NCBI GenBank assembly: GCA_932294295.1
Contig: OW028573.1
Span: 53,104,329-53,168,328 of the forward strand
Length of the DNA stretch: 64,000 bases
Origin: Alitta virens
Taxonomy: Eukaryota; Annelida; Polychaeta; Phyllodocida; Nereididae
Direction of reading: 5' to 3'
Below, one piece after another: positions 59,160 through 64,000 of this stretch; the first letter of the stretch is position 1; the number at the start of each line of letters is the position of its first letter. A program made the position numbers and the translations under genes. A model generated the notes under the pieces. It worked only from the letters and a program-made list of their open reading frames with translations, did no database searches and had not been told where the DNA came from.

Positions 59160-60120
59160 TTGATGAAACGGAGGGCACCCACTCTTTACGGTTAGGGTCC
59201 CTCCTTGTTCGAGCTGCAAATCAAGGGCAATCTAATAAAATTGCAGGAAGTACACAACCTAGCTGGAGCTCCTGTTGAAGTTGCCCCACATAGGCAAGGG
59301 AGTTGTGAATTCCAGAGAGAATTTGACACTTTTGCCATTTGCCAACCAAGGTAGGTTCTTCCCAGCTCATCATCTTAACTTTCGAAGGCACCTACCTGCC
59401 TGATCGTGTACCAGTGGAAATTGAGTTGTGCATGTTGTTTTCACTGCCAGCACTATGGCCATATGAGCCATACCTGTTCAAGATCATAGAAATGTGCCCA
59501 ATATGGCTTAATAATGGACCATGCGCATTCCCGGGAACAGCTGCTTAAATTGCGGTCAGGCCTGCCCAGCCTTTGACCTTGGTTGCCAAAGGGGGATACT
59601 TGAGAAACAGTTTCAGGCTTTACATTTTCATTCATAAAGACAACTTAAGAGATTTCCCTTTTGTAAAACCACAGATTGGCAGAGCAGCCTGTGGGTCCTG
59701 TAAGGTATGCCACAGTTGCATCATTAACAGCTGCTCCCAGGTCATCTCCAAGATTATTAATCAGTTAGTGATGATCTGGTTGAACACCACCTGGATACTA
59801 TCCTAAAGCTGCTTGCTAATCATAACAAGACAGTGCATGTAAAATGTAATCAGCCAGTCGGAAATCTAAAATGCCATATGGCACCTGGCCCAAAAATTAT
59901 TTACTTATGCTGTAGACGTAAAACGGATTATTGAGCCTTGCAGTTAGTAAGGATCAATATCTTGCACTACTGACAGTTTTACACTCATCCTAAGTGACAT
60001 GATTTCTGTTGCTTCAAAGCTTGCTAAGAAAAGTCCCTCATTTATAGGTATATGATAGGTATATGAGCTTCACTTTCTACACCTAGTATTCCCCTGTACA
60101 CTTTGCTATATAACTTGACA
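59160..60120 (+). repeat. Decayed repeat, partner of 14940-15480
   Basis: 59765-60120 aligns with the 15-kb copy and holds the uninterrupted version of the SINE target near 60000. The upstream part, 59160-59760, contains coding-like stretches (ILTFEGTYLPDRVPVEIE) broken by stops. It may be part of the same retroelement, but the class is not certain. Confidence 0.6.
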
Positions 60121-60254
60121 TACAATAGTAGATATTAACAAATATACAAATGTACAAAGTCATACACATGGAAGCAGTTTCGTCAATGTGCCGCCAGCCG
60201 CTAAAAGATTTATATTCTACTGTCTAATTTTAATGCTACCTCTAGGAATTTACC

Positions 60255-61170
60255 AAGAGCAAGTTAAGGTTAGTGTTCTTATTTGTTAATATTTGTAAGA
60301 ATTGTTCAGTTGGATCGAGAATAGTTAAGCCCTCGACACATTTACAAGCAATTTGGAATAAGTTTAAGCGGATATCATTCCATTTTTTACAACTCATTAA
60401 ACAATGAAACTCATCTACTTGGTTCAGATTGCATTTTTCACAAATTCTTTCATCTGCAGGAACATAAGGATGTTTGTGTCTGCCACATTCAATATTAAGG
60501 TTGTGTGAGCTTAGTCTAAAACATGCTATATTACAAAAGACAGATTTGGGTAGGGTATAATTCAGATAGGGCCCTATTCGAATATCATTCTTGAAGGGTT
60601 TGTATGTTAATTTATCTCAGTGAGCATCTTAGTATGAGCCTTTTCGAACAAGGATAAAATGTGCTTGTTTAAGCTGGAATTGTCAGAATCTATATCTAGA
60701 GTTTCTGTGACTTTATAAAGTCTTGTAAGCCAGCAAGGAACATCTCTTTGATGTAACTTAGTCTGAATGTCATTACAGCTATGTAAGAGCAAGGGGCATG
60801 TATTTGACCTTAGCCTGCCTAGAAATTTGATTGCTGAAGCATGTCTGACTATCAGTGGAAATCGACCTGTATCAGCCAGAATGGCAAGTGTTGAAGTTTA
60901 ACACTGAACACTGAGCAGGTTTTTAAGGAATCTACTTGGAACCATATTTCACTATTGTATTCAAGTATTGGTATTATATGTGTGTCAAACATTTTGATAC
61001 TCAATTTTGCTGGTATATAGCCAACTGTAGACTTTTCTTTAAGAGCATACATCGATTTTTGTGCTTGGATTGCCAAATGCTAATACATTACTTTGTGTAT
61101 GTTGCTAGAATTACTAATTACATGGCCCAAATATTTGTATTAATTAACTATTTCCTGAAACTCCATTATT
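60255..61170 (-). pseudogene. Non-LTR retrotransposon, C-terminal half
   Basis: The minus strand reads YKYLGHVISNSSNIHKVMY, a stop, HLAIQAQKSMYALKEKS, then IPILEYNSEIWF. After a frame change come DTGRFPLIVRH, ASAIKFLGRLRSN, HQRDVPCWLTRLYKVTETLD and FKNDIRIGPYLNYTLPKSVF. It ends with a Cys/His tail (ERICEKCNLNQVDEFHCLMS). This is the post-RT region and zinc-knuckle-like end of a Jockey/CR1-group element, a different family from the copy at 1.9-4.4 kb. It is 5'-truncated, with two or more stops. Confidence 0.82.
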
Positions 61171-61315
61171 AAAACATGGAGAAAAGAAATGTGGTGGGTG
61201 ATAGAAAACAAAATTTAAAGAAACAAAGTGGGACTGTTTATAGGCCTATATTAAATTTAGGATGGAGTTTGGTATGATTCAAATGTGTTTTCTTCGATAT
61301 CATATGAGTTATTTA

Positions 61316-62374
61316 AGGAAGCCCATGTTTGGGGCGAATTTTCGCGATTTAGTAAATGTGTTTGCAAAATTATCAATGTTTTTGCGAAATAACTTTTTTT
61401 ACATATATATTAATAATAACCATAATTGAATTTCTAGATTCTTGCAGTAGAGGAGAAAGTGTATAATTGTTTCTGAAGCTGCTTTGCATAAGGGACCGTA
61501 CTTCTGTGAATTTTCCTGCACACTTTGATGATGAGAGGGGTACCGCCCAACCAACAGCGATGCCTTTGTGGATAGGTTGTACCAATCTTGCATATCTGGA
61601 TGTCCACGTTTGACAATGAGGTCATTTTGCTGGCTTGTTTCTTTAGCGTCTTTTCCCAGTAACTACTTACAGCATTCTTTACAGTTTTGTTCCATGTTTT
61701 CGAGTCGATCGATTTCTCTAGAAATTGTAATGGTGATGGTATATTGTACGTGAAAAGGACTCTGTTCAGCTCGGTAACCCAGCTACAGGACGACATATTG
61801 GCTACTTATAAATAAGTTTACTGCTGGGGTGACTGGATTCGAGGAGGCCCTGAATCTATCTGAGGAGGCTCCGGTGACTTTTGTCGAGCTTGAGGTAGTC
61901 TAGTTGACTATGTGTGTATCAGGGTTTTGGAGATATGGGGAGATATCCCATTGAATACGTATAGTCCTGCTCCCATGAGGGCATAGGCAGTTCTCCTTCC
62001 CATTTTCAGCCTCTCTCGAGTAGAGTCAGCAAATAAGTGAATACAACTATGAACATACATACAATGGGATTATTAGTAACTTTTAAGTGGAGGGATCTAC
62101 ACCAAAAAGTTTAATTGCCTTGAATATTTAATTAAACCGTGCCTAAGTATTTACTAATATGATTTTATTTACCACATTGTAAATTAAATACACCATTGTA
62201 GAAAGATAGAGTGATGGAAACCTAGAAGTTTGGATTAATTTGAGTCCACTGTACCAAGACGCAAAGACAATATGATATTGACCAATAAAATCGCGAGATT
62301 TCGCCAAAATAAAGAAAAAACCTTTAATTTTCGCCGAAAGCGAAACATTTCTCCATGGCGCTAATGGGCTTCCG
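61316..62374. mobile_element. Possible TIR element enclosing a retrotransposon piece
   Basis: The left end GGAAGCCCAT at about 61318 and the right end ATGGGCTTCC at about 62364-62373 are inverted. Just inside, GGCGAATTTTCGCGATTT (left) and, inverted, GGCGAAATCTCGCGATTTT (right) also match. Length is about 1.06 kb. No target-site duplication is clear. Confidence 0.45.
61373..61796 (-). pseudogene. Retrotransposon C-terminal fragment
   Basis: The minus-strand frame with SKTWNKTVKNAVSSYWEKTL, SNVDIQICKIGTTYP and (other frame) KYGPLCKAASETIIHFLLYC resembles the C-terminal tail of some non-LTR polyproteins. In those, CPLC-E-ETIEHFLLHC is a zinc-binding end. Frame changes break it. A third retrotransposon family in the window. 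Confidence 0.65.
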
Positions 62375-64000
62375 TAGATATTACCTAATGGAATTTCATA
62401 TGCGCAGTAACCATTCTCAAATTTGCAGATTCAATGTCTAATGGGATATTCCAGACTTGTCCAGAAAAGCCCACAAAAGCCCAAACAAATCTGGGAAAGT
62501 GTGATGGAGAATTGAAGGTGTGGTTCTTCTGACAATGTTTTGTCTATTTTAGACACCATCACAATAGTTTAAATCTTATTTCTATTGACAACCAGTGCAC
62601 CTTAACTGCTTTCTTGAAAAATAATTAACATGATTGAATTACTTGGCATGCATCACGAAAAGTTATAATTAGATACATTTTTGTCCATGCATGTCATTTT
62701 CATCATGTTTTGGTTAAGGGTTGTTTTTAATGTGGAATATCATTAATTGCTGAATTGCTACCCACATTTTAAATTAGTGTCAAACAAGCATGGTAGATGA
62801 TAATTGATTGAAATTAATTTTTAATGTTTATTTTAAAATAACTACGACATTTTCATAGAACATTCCATACTGCTGTTTTCATGTTCATTGTGCTGGTTAG
62901 CAATATTTGATGTTAAATCTCTGTTGGTAATTGCATTCAACATTGGGGTTTATTAAGTATTCATTTTACAAATTGCTTCACTGCTAAGTGCTAAAGTAAT
63001 AAGAATATTCTTTAGAAGTGTAAACCTTTTAGATTTTGTGTAAATGTGAGAAAAAGAATAAACCATCAGAAGTTTCTATTCTTGGCTGTTATTTCAGAAA
63101 GATGACATTTGTATGTTAGAGAAATATCCACTGGCAGCTCATATCACTTTTTATTTTGTCTGACGTTAAGTGGTTGTCATGGTAACAGTCAGTGTCACTA
63201 ATATTCTTTCCAATTCCTGCCAGTTTCTGTATGTAGCTTATTATTTCTGAAAAGCCAGGTGATTATTTCTGAAAAGCCAATCTAGAAACTTCAGAAGAAC
63301 CATATAAACAGCATATCTATGATTTGAATCAAATGTAGTTAATTTAATTGAAAGGTTTATAGCACAATCTCCACCTAGATGTAGTTACAGCAGATCCAAT
63401 GTAGAACTAATTGAAACCCTCATTAATCATAACATAATGCCTTGTGGCTTTATCAAGACAGATTTTGTCTCATTAACCAACGACCCTAAGGCAGTTTTTC
63501 AGATGTTTTATTTTAAAGGTACTTGGATTAACAGACAGCAAAACTTGCCAGCAGTATCAATTAATATGCTGCTCACATTGTTACTATGGAAACGACAGCC
63601 CTTGAGAGAAATTGAGCAATATAACGATATTAATGAAAAGTCTCTGACATATGCAGATACCACCTGCCTAGAATATTAATTGATGAGTTTGCTTCCATTC
63701 CTTAATTAAGAAGAATGATAGTTGGTAACAAGGAATGATTCCATCATGAAATTATGTTCTGTCTCAACTGTAATTGTCTGTAGGTTTTGCTTGGGCAGAT
63801 GATATCGGGAGATAACAAAACTCTAAGTCAACAATTGTCATGAATGATGTAGTATGGCAACTAGAATATTGTGCATTCAATGTATGCTTATTATTTCTAT
63901 TTCAATTTGATGGGCACCCACACCTTAAATTTCAGTCTGTGCTGTCCTTAATACAGAAACAAATGGGCCCCCTCATTCAAGGCGATGGGCTAAGATTGCA
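62375..64000. other. Noncoding stretch
   Basis: No gene or repeat recognised to the window's end. Confidence 0.45.

Overview
This window is animal nuclear DNA. It is AT-rich, has one spliced protein-coding gene with GT-AG introns, and is otherwise dominated by transposable elements: tRNA-derived SINEs, non-LTR retrotransposon remnants and PIF/Harbinger-type DNA transposons. The retroelement types and the intron-poor gene suggest a marine invertebrate, but the species cannot be fixed from the sequence. No operons, CRISPR arrays, rRNA genes or functional tRNA genes are visible.

Layout. 1-617 is the right end of a Harbinger-type element that jumped into a SINE. 1240-5345 holds SINEs and decayed non-LTR retrotransposon pieces. 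5640-9302 is the only confident host gene, a 2-phosphoxylose phosphatase (PXYLP1-like; three coding exons, 474 aa), with a plausible CpG-containing promoter upstream. 9.3-19.5 kb is noncoding DNA with diverged repeats and two SINEs. 19573-23557 is a complete 3985-bp Harbinger transposon flanked by TAA, with 58-bp perfect terminal inverted repeats, a DDE transposase gene on the + strand and a convergent MADF/Myb-like DNA-binding protein gene on the - strand. 26.4-27.2 kb is the end of a second, unrelated element of the same general kind. 28849-33129 and 34422-37379 are large non-coding derivatives of a sister Harbinger family. 37.4-64 kb is mostly noncoding, with four SINEs, three retrotransposon 3' ends and several dispersed repeats.

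How the parts fit. The complete element has two different ends: a left type (T1) and a right type (T2). Both carry long subterminal arrays of roughly 20-bp units with a GGGTTACCC-like core, which are the likely binding sites of the element's own MADF protein. The T2 end also has a perfect hairpin about 182 bp from the tip. The non-coding elements keep this architecture: TIR, hairpin at about 194 bp, arrays, TATA-like box and a 149-bp unit. They are nonetheless recombined: two sit head to tail sharing TAA, and another is two elements fused at their T1 sides with those tips lost. This modular system, with its conserved hairpin and co-varying arrays, is the most interesting content. The transposase carries a single in-frame TGA, so this copy is probably inactive although it looks young.
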